From NCBI GenBank assembly GCA_047634015.1, contig JBLIDB010000094.1, positions 1 through 17,490 of the forward strand: a stretch of 17,490 nucleotides of DNA, read 5' to 3'. The stretch's first letter is position 1, and each line of letters opens with the position of its first letter. Shown one piece after another: positions 1-6,366 of the stretch. The position numbers and the translations under genes were made by a program. The DNA is from JAJRXG01 sp047634015. Its GTDB lineage: Bacteria; Bacteroidota; Bacteroidia; Chitinophagales; Saprospiraceae. The notes beneath the pieces were generated by a model that was given only the letters and a program-made list of their open reading frames with translations, was not told the origin of the DNA and did not search any database.

Positions 1-138
1 GAAAAATCTCGCTTCGGGTGGGCACAAATATATAATCAACTGTATATTCACTTTGAAAACAGAATTATACAATATCAAAAATGAATCTAAAGCCCAGATC
101 ATAAACACAAAATTCTGGATAAGCTCATCTATTATTTG

Positions 139-1491
139 TCAAAGCTTAATAGTAAAGACGGTCCCTCTGCCAAGCTGACTACTTACATTAATGCTTCCAT
201 GGTGCAATAGGATGATTTGACGACCCAGACTTAATCCGATGCCAGACCCTTCTTTCTTAGTTGTAAAAAATGGCACAAATATTTGATCCAACATAGTCTC
301 TTCAATGCCATCACCATTGTCGGCGATCTGTACCACAATTTTTGTCCCTGTCTTCCGCAGACCTATTTCTATTCTCGGCTCTTGACGCCCATCCAGCGCC
401 TGGAGACCATTCTTTATAAGATTCATAAAAGCTTGTTCTAACATACTTTCATCACCTTTTAAGATGACTTTATGCAATGGAAATTGTCTTACGACACTGA
501 TCTTCTTCTCATCTATTTCGGCAGTATGCAGGACGATGAGTCGCTCCAATAATTCTTTGATATCAAAATCTGCCACTTCAGGTATAGGTATCCTTGTAAG
601 CTCTCGGTACTTACGGGTAAAATCCAATAGCAACTCACTTCTCTTTTGAATGGCCTTGATCGCTTGGTGGATGTCTTCGCGAGTGCTTTCTTCTATTCCC
701 GTAGCCTCCCGTAAAATGACATCTGTAGTTGCTGCGAGGGATACCACAGGTGTCACAGAATTCATGATTTCGTGTGTAAGAATTCTGATCAATTTCTCCC
801 ACGAGCGCATTTCTTGTACATCTAGTTCGGAATTGATATTATGAAAAGAAAAAAGCTTCAGTGTCTGATCATTTGACTTGAAAAAATTACCAACTATGGT
901 TAGTTGAAGAAGATCATTTTGTACTTGAATTTTTAATAACTGGCGAGCGCCAGGAACATAATTCACTAGTGTCTCATATAGTTGTTCATTGACTTTCTTG
1001 AGAGATTCTATCGAAGGCAAGTAGGATTTGTGTAATAATTGCTGAAGTGCATCATTCATCAAGATTGTTCTTCCCTGATCATCAAAGCAGATTAATCCAG
1101 TATCTACTTGTTCTATAAGGGCAAACAAGAATTGATGTTGCGCTTCTTTCTCAGATCTTATATCCCTGAATTTCCCAGTGATCAGGTTAAAGGCATTATA
1201 CAATGATGTCTTGTCTCCAGATCCGTCCTTTTTTTGACTATATGTCGTCTCATAATCGTCAAACCTGATACTCATGAGAAAGTTCGTGAGATCTCGATTC
1301 GTCTTATTAACAATTGCAAAAAGCTTATAAATAAAATAAAAAAGTAGAACTGCCAGAAAAGTTAAAGTAATATATGACTGACCATTTAATGCCAGATAGG
1401 TCTCTGCCATTAATATCACCGTGATGATGACAATATGGACAATAACCTGAGTCCTGAATTGGTCTAATGTAAATTCTTTTTCAATGGACAT
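139..1491 (-). CDS. Membrane-anchored sensor histidine kinase (NtrY/AtoS-like), partner of the adjacent NtrC-type regulator
   Basis: This 450-residue protein should autophosphorylate on a histidine and pass the phosphate to the regulator encoded just upstream at 1701-3068. Two hydrophobic segments (about residues 13-31 and 40-61) anchor it in the inner membrane with only a short loop between them, so there is no large periplasmic sensor domain. A PAS-like region follows (about 118-215). The H-box is LTHEIMNSVTP with the likely phosphorylated His at 240. The ATPase domain shows the N-box (NLIKN, 357-361), G1 (DNGDG, 391-395), the F-box (FVPFFTTK, 405-412) and G2 (GSGIGLSL, 415-422), all intact. 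The ATG at 1491 begins the anchor region and is the natural start. It is downstream of the regulator in the same direction, separated by 209 bp that hold a repeat element. The sensed signal cannot be deduced. Confidence 0.95.
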   Translation of the reverse strand: MSIEKEFTLDQFRTQVIVHIVIITVILMAETYLALNGQSYITLTFLAVLLFYFIYKLFAIVNKTNRDLTNFLMSIRFDDYETTYSQKKDGSGDKTSLYNAFNLITGKFRDIRSEKEAQHQFLFALIEQVDTGLICFDDQGRTILMNDALQQLLHKSYLPSIESLKKVNEQLYETLVNYVPGARQLLKIQVQNDLLQLTIVGNFFKSNDQTLKLFSFHNINSELDVQEMRSWEKLIRILTHEIMNSVTPVVSLAATTDVILREATGIEESTREDIHQAIKAIQKRSELLLDFTRKYRELTRIPIPEVADFDIKELLERLIVLHTAEIDEKKISVVRQFPLHKVILKGDESMLEQAFMNLIKNGLQALDGRQEPRIEIGLRKTGTKIVVQIADNGDGIEETMLDQIFVPFFTTKKEGSGIGLSLGRQIILLHHGSINVSSQLGRGTVFTIKL

Positions 1492-1521
1492 CCTATTATT
1501 TTAGCATCTTAAGATTTGATA

Positions 1522-1702
1522 AAGGAATGGTAAAAAACAACATAACACTTCCTGCTTGCCGCAGGCCGGTTGGAGGTATCTTTCTTCCTTCGACATCATT
1601 AAAATTACGCACCATAGCTATGGCTATGTTTGCGTCTTTTGCCTTGCCGGCGAAATAAATAGCCGCCGTAAAATATGGTACTTTATTTCTTTACCATTCC
1701 TT
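1522..1702. repeat. 181-bp MITE/REP-like element with 13-bp terminal inverted repeats
   Basis: The ends are perfect 13-bp inverted copies: AAGGAATGGTAAA at 1522-1534 and TTTACCATTCCTT at 1690-1702. Inside are three further stem-loops: CCTGC/GCAGG (1551-1565), an interrupted ACGCA..CATAGC/GCTATG..TGCGT stem (1607-1635, which also contains the 12-bp palindrome CCATAGCTATGG at 1612-1623), and CGGCG/CGCCG (1648-1668). The interior is visibly more GC-rich than its surroundings. The element fills nearly all the gap between the regulator and kinase genes, and its right arm contributes the first bases of the regulator's stop codon (1701-1703). I see no clear target-site duplication. A non-autonomous mobile repeat is the best reading; a purely local RNA processing or attenuation structure is the alternative. 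Copy number in the genome would decide. Confidence 0.55.
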
Positions 1703-3068
1703 ATTTAATATCAAACTTCTCTATTCTTCTATACAGCGCAGCTCTGGTGATACCCAGATCCTTGGCGGCTTTAGTAATATTTCCTTGGTGAATTTCTAGT
1801 GCTTTAAGAACAGACTTTCGTTCCAACTCGTCAAGATTAAGAGAGAAAGTCTTGTTTTTGTGGCGACTTTGTGGTGCTATTACTTCATGGGGTGTTATAA
1901 TATCGTCATCCGCTAATATCACAGCTCTTTCCATCAGGTGTCGCAATTCTCTAATATTTCCTGGCCAAAAATAAGCCTCTAATTTAGAAAGAGATTGTGG
2001 GTGAAGTTTGATATTGGGTTTGTTGTATTTTTGTTTTAGTTGCGTCATAAAGTGGTCAACAAGAAGGGGAATATCCCCTTTTCTTTCTCTAAGAGGTGGC
2101 ACGTTAATCTCCACTGTGTTGATACGGTATAAGAGGTCTTGTCGGAAGGTGTTCTCTTCTACCATATCATAGAGCGGCATATTGGTCGCGCATATGACCC
2201 GGGTATCGAGATCTATTTCCTGACTACTTCCGACGGGTCTTGCTTTCATATGTTGTAGCACATGGAGTAATTTTGACTGAAGCGGTAGACTTACATTGCC
2301 TATTTCATCGAGAAAGATTGTGCCCTTATTTGCGACTTCAAATCGACCAATTCTGTCCTCGTAGGCATCGGTGAAAGCGCCTCTCTTATGGCCAAATAGC
2401 TCTGATTCAAAAAGCGTCTCCGCCACTGCCCCAAGATCTACTGGAATAAATACCTGATCATGTCTTTTTGACTTTCTATGAATTGCCCGAGCAATGAGTT
2501 CTTTTCCTGTCCCATTCTCACCCATTACCAGGACATGCGCGTCTGTATTAGAAACTTTGTCGATCGTCTTGTATATGTCATGCATTTGCGGAGATGTACC
2601 TATCATCTCACTGAAGGGTTCATCTAAGGTCTTATTGAGCAGTTGGTTTTGTTCCGTGAGACTTTTTACTTTGGATAACGTCGATCTTAGCTCGAAAGCA
2701 CTCTTAACTGTTGCCACGAGTTTTTCATTCCTCCAGGGCTTTTCTATAAAGTCTGTGGCGCCTGATTTTAAGGTTTCCACGGCGGTAGCAACATCACTGT
2801 ATGCGGTAACCATTAATACTTGAATGGTGGGATCGATTTCTTTGATTTTCATCAACCAGTGTAGACCTTCACTTCCATCAGTTCTGCCTCTACTGAAATT
2901 CATGTCGAGGATCACAATGTCAGGACTTCTTTGACTGATCAATCGGGGGATATGAAAAGGGTTATTTTCTGTTGTTACGACCTTGTAGTGTTGTTTGAGT
3001 AATAGCTTTAGAGAAAAAGCAATGTCTTCTTCGTCATCAACTATCAATATCTTTCCATCACTTTTCAT
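1701..3068 (-). CDS. NtrC-family sigma-54-dependent response regulator
   Basis: This 455-residue protein has the full three-domain layout of the NtrC family. The receiver (1-120) has the acidic pocket D11/D12, phospho-acceptor D55 (in VILDMNF), T88 and K110. The AAA+ domain (about 153-385) has Walker A GENGTGKE (183-190), the sigma-54 contact loop as GAFTDA (230-235), a variant common in Bacteroidota, Walker B TIFLDEIGN (250-258) and the arginine-rich segment PPLRERKGDIP (324-334). The C-terminal Fis-type helix-turn-helix (about 412-455) ends in LGITRAALYRRIEK. All catalytic motifs look intact, so it should remodel sigma-54 polymerase when phosphorylated. It is the first gene of a leftward operon with the kinase and is divergent from the transporter operon, its likely target. 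One copy of the GTTC-N6-RTAC motif lies 52 bp upstream of its start, so self-regulation is possible. Confidence 0.97.
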   Translation of the reverse strand: MKSDGKILIVDDEEDIAFSLKLLLKQHYKVVTTENNPFHIPRLISQRSPDIVILDMNFSRGRTDGSEGLHWLMKIKEIDPTIQVLMVTAYSDVATAVETLKSGATDFIEKPWRNEKLVATVKSAFELRSTLSKVKSLTEQNQLLNKTLDEPFSEMIGTSPQMHDIYKTIDKVSNTDAHVLVMGENGTGKELIARAIHRKSKRHDQVFIPVDLGAVAETLFESELFGHKRGAFTDAYEDRIGRFEVANKGTIFLDEIGNVSLPLQSKLLHVLQHMKARPVGSSQEIDLDTRVICATNMPLYDMVEENTFRQDLLYRINTVEINVPPLRERKGDIPLLVDHFMTQLKQKYNKPNIKLHPQSLSKLEAYFWPGNIRELRHLMERAVILADDDIITPHEVIAPQSRHKNKTFSLNLDELERKSVLKALEIHQGNITKAAKDLGITRAALYRRIEKFDIK

Positions 3069-3119
3069 AGGTCTAACTTACTCAAAAGTGGTCGGTATCG
3101 AACGGTGTTTCTACCAACT

Positions 3120-3133
3120 GTTCATTTTCATAC
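3120..3133 (+). promoter_or_regulatory. Candidate activator-binding site, copy 1 (GTTCATTTTCATAC)
   Basis: This is part of a longer direct repeat, ACCAA-nn-GTTCATTTTCRTAC, shared with 3268-3288 (18 of 21 positions identical across 3113-3133 and 3268-3288). The core fits GTTC-N6-RTAC, an imperfect dyad of the kind bound by dimeric Fis-type helix-turn-helix domains. It is the copy nearest the regulator start codon. Binding by the neighbouring regulator is inferred. Confidence 0.45.
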
Positions 3134-3253
3134 ATGAATCCTTTCCGAAAGAGGGATAGAACGGAAACTAAGATCAGAAGACCTTCCTCCAAATTGCAAT
3201 TGTAATTTCGATCTTTCGAGCTGTTCAAGGGCTTATATCATAATCATCCTACT

Positions 3254-3267
3254 GTTCAATAACGTAC
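3254..3267 (+). promoter_or_regulatory. Candidate activator-binding site, copy 2 (GTTCAATAACGTAC)
   Basis: The half-sites GTTC and GTAC match copy 3 exactly while the central six bases differ, which is what a protein-bound dyad would show. With flanking bases the match to copy 1 is ACTGTTCA followed by YRTAC-like sequence. It starts 21 bp before copy 3, about two helical turns, and lies roughly 100 bp upstream of the candidate -24 element. Confidence 0.5.
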
Positions 3268-3274
3268 ACCAATA

Positions 3275-3288
3275 GTTCATTTTCGTAC
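3275..3288 (+). promoter_or_regulatory. Candidate activator-binding site, copy 3 (GTTCATTTTCGTAC)
   Basis: It differs from copy 1 at one of 14 positions and shares the preceding ACCAA with it. It sits about 80 bp upstream of the candidate sigma-54 promoter, a usual distance for an upstream activating site that works by DNA looping. It is paired in helical phase with copy 2. Confidence 0.5.
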
Positions 3289-3352
3289 TAATTTCTGGAT
3301 GAAATTTATTTTTAAATTTTATAATAAGCTGAATATCAACGGATTATGGTTT

Positions 3353-3369
3353 TTGGCATAGCTATAGTA
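3353..3369 (+). promoter_or_regulatory. Candidate sigma-54 (-24/-12) promoter for the transporter operon
   Basis: The sequence TTGGCATAGCTATAGTA carries a near-ideal -24 element (TTGGCAT). At the required spacing the -12 element reads TAGTA instead of TTGCA, so the invariant GC is GT. Transcription would start near 3380, about 75 bp before the adaptor ATG. The weak -12 half keeps confidence modest; the neighbouring sigma-54 activator gene and the upstream dyads raise it. Confidence 0.4.
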
Positions 3370-3454
3370 GCCTATTGTATGAATCCATCCAGTAAATACC
3401 TCTGGATTCCAATTGATTGAACAATATTTATAAGCAGATTACTACAATTTATAT

Positions 3455-4708
3455 ATGGATAAAAAGATAAAGAAGAAAAAGTGGACATGGCAGAAAATAG
3501 TGCTTATCGTGATTGTCCTTGCGGCTGCTGGCTTTTTCGCAAAAGAGATGTATAGCTCAGCCGGGACGTCCAAACTCAACGTGCAAACTGAGCGGCTTTT
3601 GATAGATACGGCAAAGACGGGCATATTTCAAGAATTCATCCCTGTCACTGGGGTTGTACTTCCGATTAAAAATGTATTGATCGGTGCCATAGAAGGGGGA
3701 AGAGTAGAAGAAAAATTTATTGAAGATGGTACTATGGTCAAAGCTGGTCAATCTATCCTTCGACTGAGTAATCCGGACCTCCAACTCAATTATTTGAATC
3801 AAGAGGCCACTATAATTTCTCAAATCAATCAGATAAGAAACCTGAGTCTAATGATGGAGCAAAATAGTCTCAACCTCAAGGAGACGGCTATTGATGTGAA
3901 TTATAGATTGGCCGTTTTGACGAGACGTCTGGCGAGAAATAAATCACTCTATGCTGACGGTGTCATTTCTGAAGTGGAATTTACTGATTCCAGTGATGAA
4001 TACGAGAGTCTTTTATTAAGAAAATCATTATTAGAAAGAACCGTTTTAAAGGATAGCTTGTCTACAGATTTGCAACAAGCACAGATGGAAATTTCATTGA
4101 ATCTAATGCAGCGCAATCTTGTCATAGCCAAACAAAGCCTGGACAACCTTATTATAAAAGCTCCAATCTCAGGACAACTTTCTGGTTTAAATTCAGAATT
4201 AGGAGAGTTGATTATCGAGAGTTCGCAAATAGCTCAGATTGATGATTTGAGCAATTTTAAAATTCGGGTAAGGATAGATGAATTTTATATTTCGAGGATT
4301 TTTACGCAGCAGGAAGGCTCTTTCAATTTTGCAGGAGAGAGTTATAGCCTTTATATTCAGAAGATATTCCCGCAAGTGACCAATGGTACTTTTGAAGCGG
4401 ATATGTTATTCAAAGGACCAGTACCTGAGGGTATTAAAAGGGGACAGACCGTCTCAGTGAAATTGCAACTTAGTGCCGAGCAAGAAGCATTGCTAATAGC
4501 CCGAGGAAGTTTTTATCAGACCACTGGTGGTAACTGGATTTATGTCGTGGATCCTTCAGGGAATATTGCTCGCCGAAGGCAGATAAGAGTAGGACAGCAA
4601 AATCCTAATTCTTATGAAATATTAGAAGGCCTTTCTCCTGGTGAGATTGTCATCACATCGAGTTATGAAAATTTTGGAGACAATGACGAATTGGTATTAA
4701 AAAAATAA
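3455..4708 (+). CDS. HlyD/MacA-type periplasmic adaptor (membrane fusion protein)
   Basis: This 417-residue protein should link inner-membrane permeases to an outer-membrane channel across the periplasm. A very basic N-terminus (MDKKIKKKK) leads into one membrane anchor at about 14-28, so it is an uncleaved signal anchor. The first half of the lipoyl/barrel-sandwich domain is at about 74-107 (GGRVEEKFIEDGTMVKAGQ region), followed by a long alpha-helical hairpin, probably coiled coil, at 110-228. The second lipoyl half starts at LIIKAPISGQL (232-242). A beta-barrel domain (about 265-340) and a membrane-proximal domain (about 345-417, with WIYVVDPSGNIARR) close the protein. The ATG at 3455 is the only start that keeps the basic anchor. 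It heads the rightward operon, 33 bp before the first ATPase gene. The family is shared by ABC and RND systems; the neighbours make an ABC (MacAB-like) role far more likely. Confidence 0.93.
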   Translation: MDKKIKKKKWTWQKIVLIVIVLAAAGFFAKEMYSSAGTSKLNVQTERLLIDTAKTGIFQEFIPVTGVVLPIKNVLIGAIEGGRVEEKFIEDGTMVKAGQSILRLSNPDLQLNYLNQEATIISQINQIRNLSLMMEQNSLNLKETAIDVNYRLAVLTRRLARNKSLYADGVISEVEFTDSSDEYESLLLRKSLLERTVLKDSLSTDLQQAQMEISLNLMQRNLVIAKQSLDNLIIKAPISGQLSGLNSELGELIIESSQIAQIDDLSNFKIRVRIDEFYISRIFTQQEGSFNFAGESYSLYIQKIFPQVTNGTFEADMLFKGPVPEGIKRGQTVSVKLQLSAEQEALLIARGSFYQTTGGNWIYVVDPSGNIARRRQIRVGQQNPNSYEILEGLSPGEIVITSSYENFGDNDELVLKK

Positions 4709-4741
4709 AATTTGTAATAAGATAATTCTAAACAATTAACT

Positions 4742-5428
4742 ATGATAAGAACTAACAAATTAGTCAAAGTGTATCAGTCAGATGAAGTCGAGACTACGGC
4801 ACTAAACGAACTTGATATAGAAATTAAAGAAGGAGAATTTGTATCCATAATGGGACCTTCTGGTTGTGGAAAGTCTACTTTACTCAATGTCTTAGGAATG
4901 ATAGATAGTCCTAGCTCTGGCGAATATTTCTTCCAAGAGGAGGAGATTGGTCATTTATCGGAAAGAGGTCGTTCCAATATTAGAAAGCACAATTTGGGGT
5001 TTGTCTTCCAAAGTTTTAATCTTATTGATGAGCTTACGGTATATGAAAATGTGGAGTTGCCAATGCTTTACACCAAGGTTCCAGCCAGTGATAGAAAAGC
5101 AAGGGTGGAAGAACTATTGGAAGACATGAGTATCATGCATCGGAGGAATCATTTCCCACAACAGTTGTCCGGTGGTCAGCAGCAGAGAGTAGCTGTAGCC
5201 AGAGCTATCGTTAATCATCCCAAGTTAATCTTAGCGGATGAGCCTACAGGAAATTTGGATAGTTCTAATGGTGATGATGTCATGCGCATACTTTCAAAGC
5301 TGAATGATGGAGGAACCACTATTGTAATGGTGACACACTCACAGTATTGTGCAGAGTTTGGTAATAGAATTATAAGAATGTTAGACGTTAAAGTTGTTAC
5401 AGAGAATCTTGTGAAGCAGTATTTGTAA
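4742..5428 (+). CDS. MacB/LolD-type ABC transporter ATPase 1
   Basis: This 228-residue stand-alone nucleotide-binding subunit has every canonical motif: Walker A GPSGCGKST (38-46), Q-loop Q90 (in FVFQSFNL), signature LSGGQQQRVAVARA (142-155), Walker B LILADE (162-167), D-loop GNLD (170-173) and switch histidine H199 (VTHS). The tyrosine-containing A-loop region near the N-terminus (KVYQS) is also present. It belongs to the MacB/LolD/FtsE group that works with FtsX-fold permeases and uses ATP in the cytoplasm to drive periplasmic conformational change. It follows the adaptor by 33 bp, and the next ATPase gene begins 189 bp downstream, a rather long gap in which I see no clear promoter or terminator. 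The motifs predict full catalytic activity. Confidence 0.97.
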   Translation: MIRTNKLVKVYQSDEVETTALNELDIEIKEGEFVSIMGPSGCGKSTLLNVLGMIDSPSSGEYFFQEEEIGHLSERGRSNIRKHNLGFVFQSFNLIDELTVYENVELPMLYTKVPASDRKARVEELLEDMSIMHRRNHFPQQLSGGQQQRVAVARAIVNHPKLILADEPTGNLDSSNGDDVMRILSKLNDGGTTIVMVTHSQYCAEFGNRIIRMLDVKVVTENLVKQYL

Positions 5429-5617
5429 ACACATATTCAAATTGAAGAAGAGAATTGTAGCGGTCGTTGAAAAGTAGGGTTTGAAGGAGGGGATGATGTA
5501 GATTCTAAAGAATAGCTGTGTAGCTAATTTGGGATACAGAACTCTTCCCTTGTCATTCTTTCTCAACATCTTATTCTCATTCGTTTGTTCCACCAAAATA
5601 ATTACTTCAATTATCCT

Positions 5618-6295
5618 ATGATTAAATTAGAAAACATAGAAAAGTACTACCGATCCGGTCTTCAGAAAAGCTGGGTTCTTCGAGATATTTCTTTGAAAAT
5701 AAATGAAGGAGAGTTTGTAACGATTATGGGACCCAGTGGATCCGGCAAAACGACATTGCTAAATATCATTGGCATGCTTGATGAAGGCAATAGCGGATCT
5801 TATCATTTTCTAGATGAACCGGTACATAAGTTTAAAGAGAAGAGAAGGACGGAGATTCATAAGCATTATCTGGGATTTGTATTTCAAGCGTATCATCTTA
5901 TTGAGGAATTAACGGTATACGAGAATATTGAAACTCCACTACTCTATAGGAATGTCAAAAGTCGGGAGCGAAAGGCTATAGTGGCCGATATACTTGATCG
6001 GTTTAATATAGTTGCTAAGAAAGATCTTTTTCCAAATCAACTTTCTGGAGGACAACAACAATTAGTAGGGGTGGCCCGAGCGATTATTGGAAAGCCTAAA
6101 TTATTATTAGCTGATGAACCTACGGGCAATCTCCATACCGAACAAGGCCAAATGATCATGGAATTATTTAGAACGCTCCATGCTGAGGGGATGACTATCA
6201 TCCAAGTCACACATGCGGAGGAAAATGCTCAGTATGGTACGCGAATCGTCAGGTTGAGTGATGGGTTTATTAAAAAAGACACCAAGGTAACCTAG
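5618..6295 (+). CDS. MacB/LolD-type ABC transporter ATPase 2 (variant signature and D-loop)
   Basis: This 225-residue protein is a colinear paralogue of the ATPase encoded just upstream: Walker A GPSGSGKTT (38-46), Q90, LSGGQ (142-146), Walker B LLLADE (162-167) and H199 fall at the same residue numbers in both. Two positions depart from the family. The residue after the signature glutamines is Leu149 (LSGGQQQLVGVARA) where Arg is usual, and the D-loop reads GNLH with His173 in place of Asp. The catalytic Glu167 and the switch His are kept, so ATP hydrolysis remains possible. I chose the ATG at 5618, which aligns with the start of ATPase 1; an in-frame TTG at 5585 would add 11 residues without homology. 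It may form a heterodimer with ATPase 1 or serve a subset of the permeases (inference). Confidence 0.94.
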   Translation: MIKLENIEKYYRSGLQKSWVLRDISLKINEGEFVTIMGPSGSGKTTLLNIIGMLDEGNSGSYHFLDEPVHKFKEKRRTEIHKHYLGFVFQAYHLIEELTVYENIETPLLYRNVKSRERKAIVADILDRFNIVAKKDLFPNQLSGGQQQLVGVARAIIGKPKLLLADEPTGNLHTEQGQMIMELFRTLHAEGMTIIQVTHAEENAQYGTRIVRLSDGFIKKDTKVT

Positions 6296-6366
6296 AGGTT
6301 TTTACTAAATGCCGAGGTGTTTGAAGTCTCAATTGGAATAATTATAATTTATAAAAAGACAGAATT

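Larger units (their letters stand above)
3069..3454. promoter_or_regulatory. Divergent intergenic control region between the regulator and the transporter operon
   Basis: This 386-bp AT-rich gap is the longest non-coding stretch in the window and separates two divergent operons. I find no credible coding frame in it. It holds three copies of a 14-bp imperfect dyad (3120-3133, 3254-3267, 3275-3288), a weaker fourth match (GTTCAAGGGCTTAT at 3223-3236) and a candidate sigma-54 promoter (3353-3369), each listed separately where supportable. The weak copy lies 31 bp before the second copy, and the second lies 21 bp before the third, close to three and two helical turns, so all three would face the same side of the DNA. 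No housekeeping promoter of the Bacteroidota type (TTTG / TAnnTTTG) stood out for the leftward gene. Confidence 0.7.

Noticed and set aside
1..138. Open frames at the left edge: a plus-strand frame ending at a TGA near 82-84 and a minus-strand frame running on from the kinase stop.
   Set aside because: Both are short, unrecognisable and cut by the edge. The plus-strand one could be the end of a convergent gene, but 27 codons without a motif do not support a call.
2494..2823. A 109-codon plus-strand frame inside the regulator gene.
   Set aside because: It lies opposite the AAA+ domain of a clearly real gene, has no recognisable motif and is explained by codon bias of the other strand.
5585..5617. 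An in-frame TTG start that would extend ATPase 2 by 11 residues.
   Set aside because: The extension (starting FHQNNYF) has no counterpart in ATPase 1, whose motifs align residue for residue from the ATG at 5618.
5429..5617. Possible internal promoter or terminator in the 189-bp gap between the two ATPase genes.
   Set aside because: No convincing sigma-54, TAnnTTTG or stem-plus-T-run pattern could be found; the gap is only unusually long.
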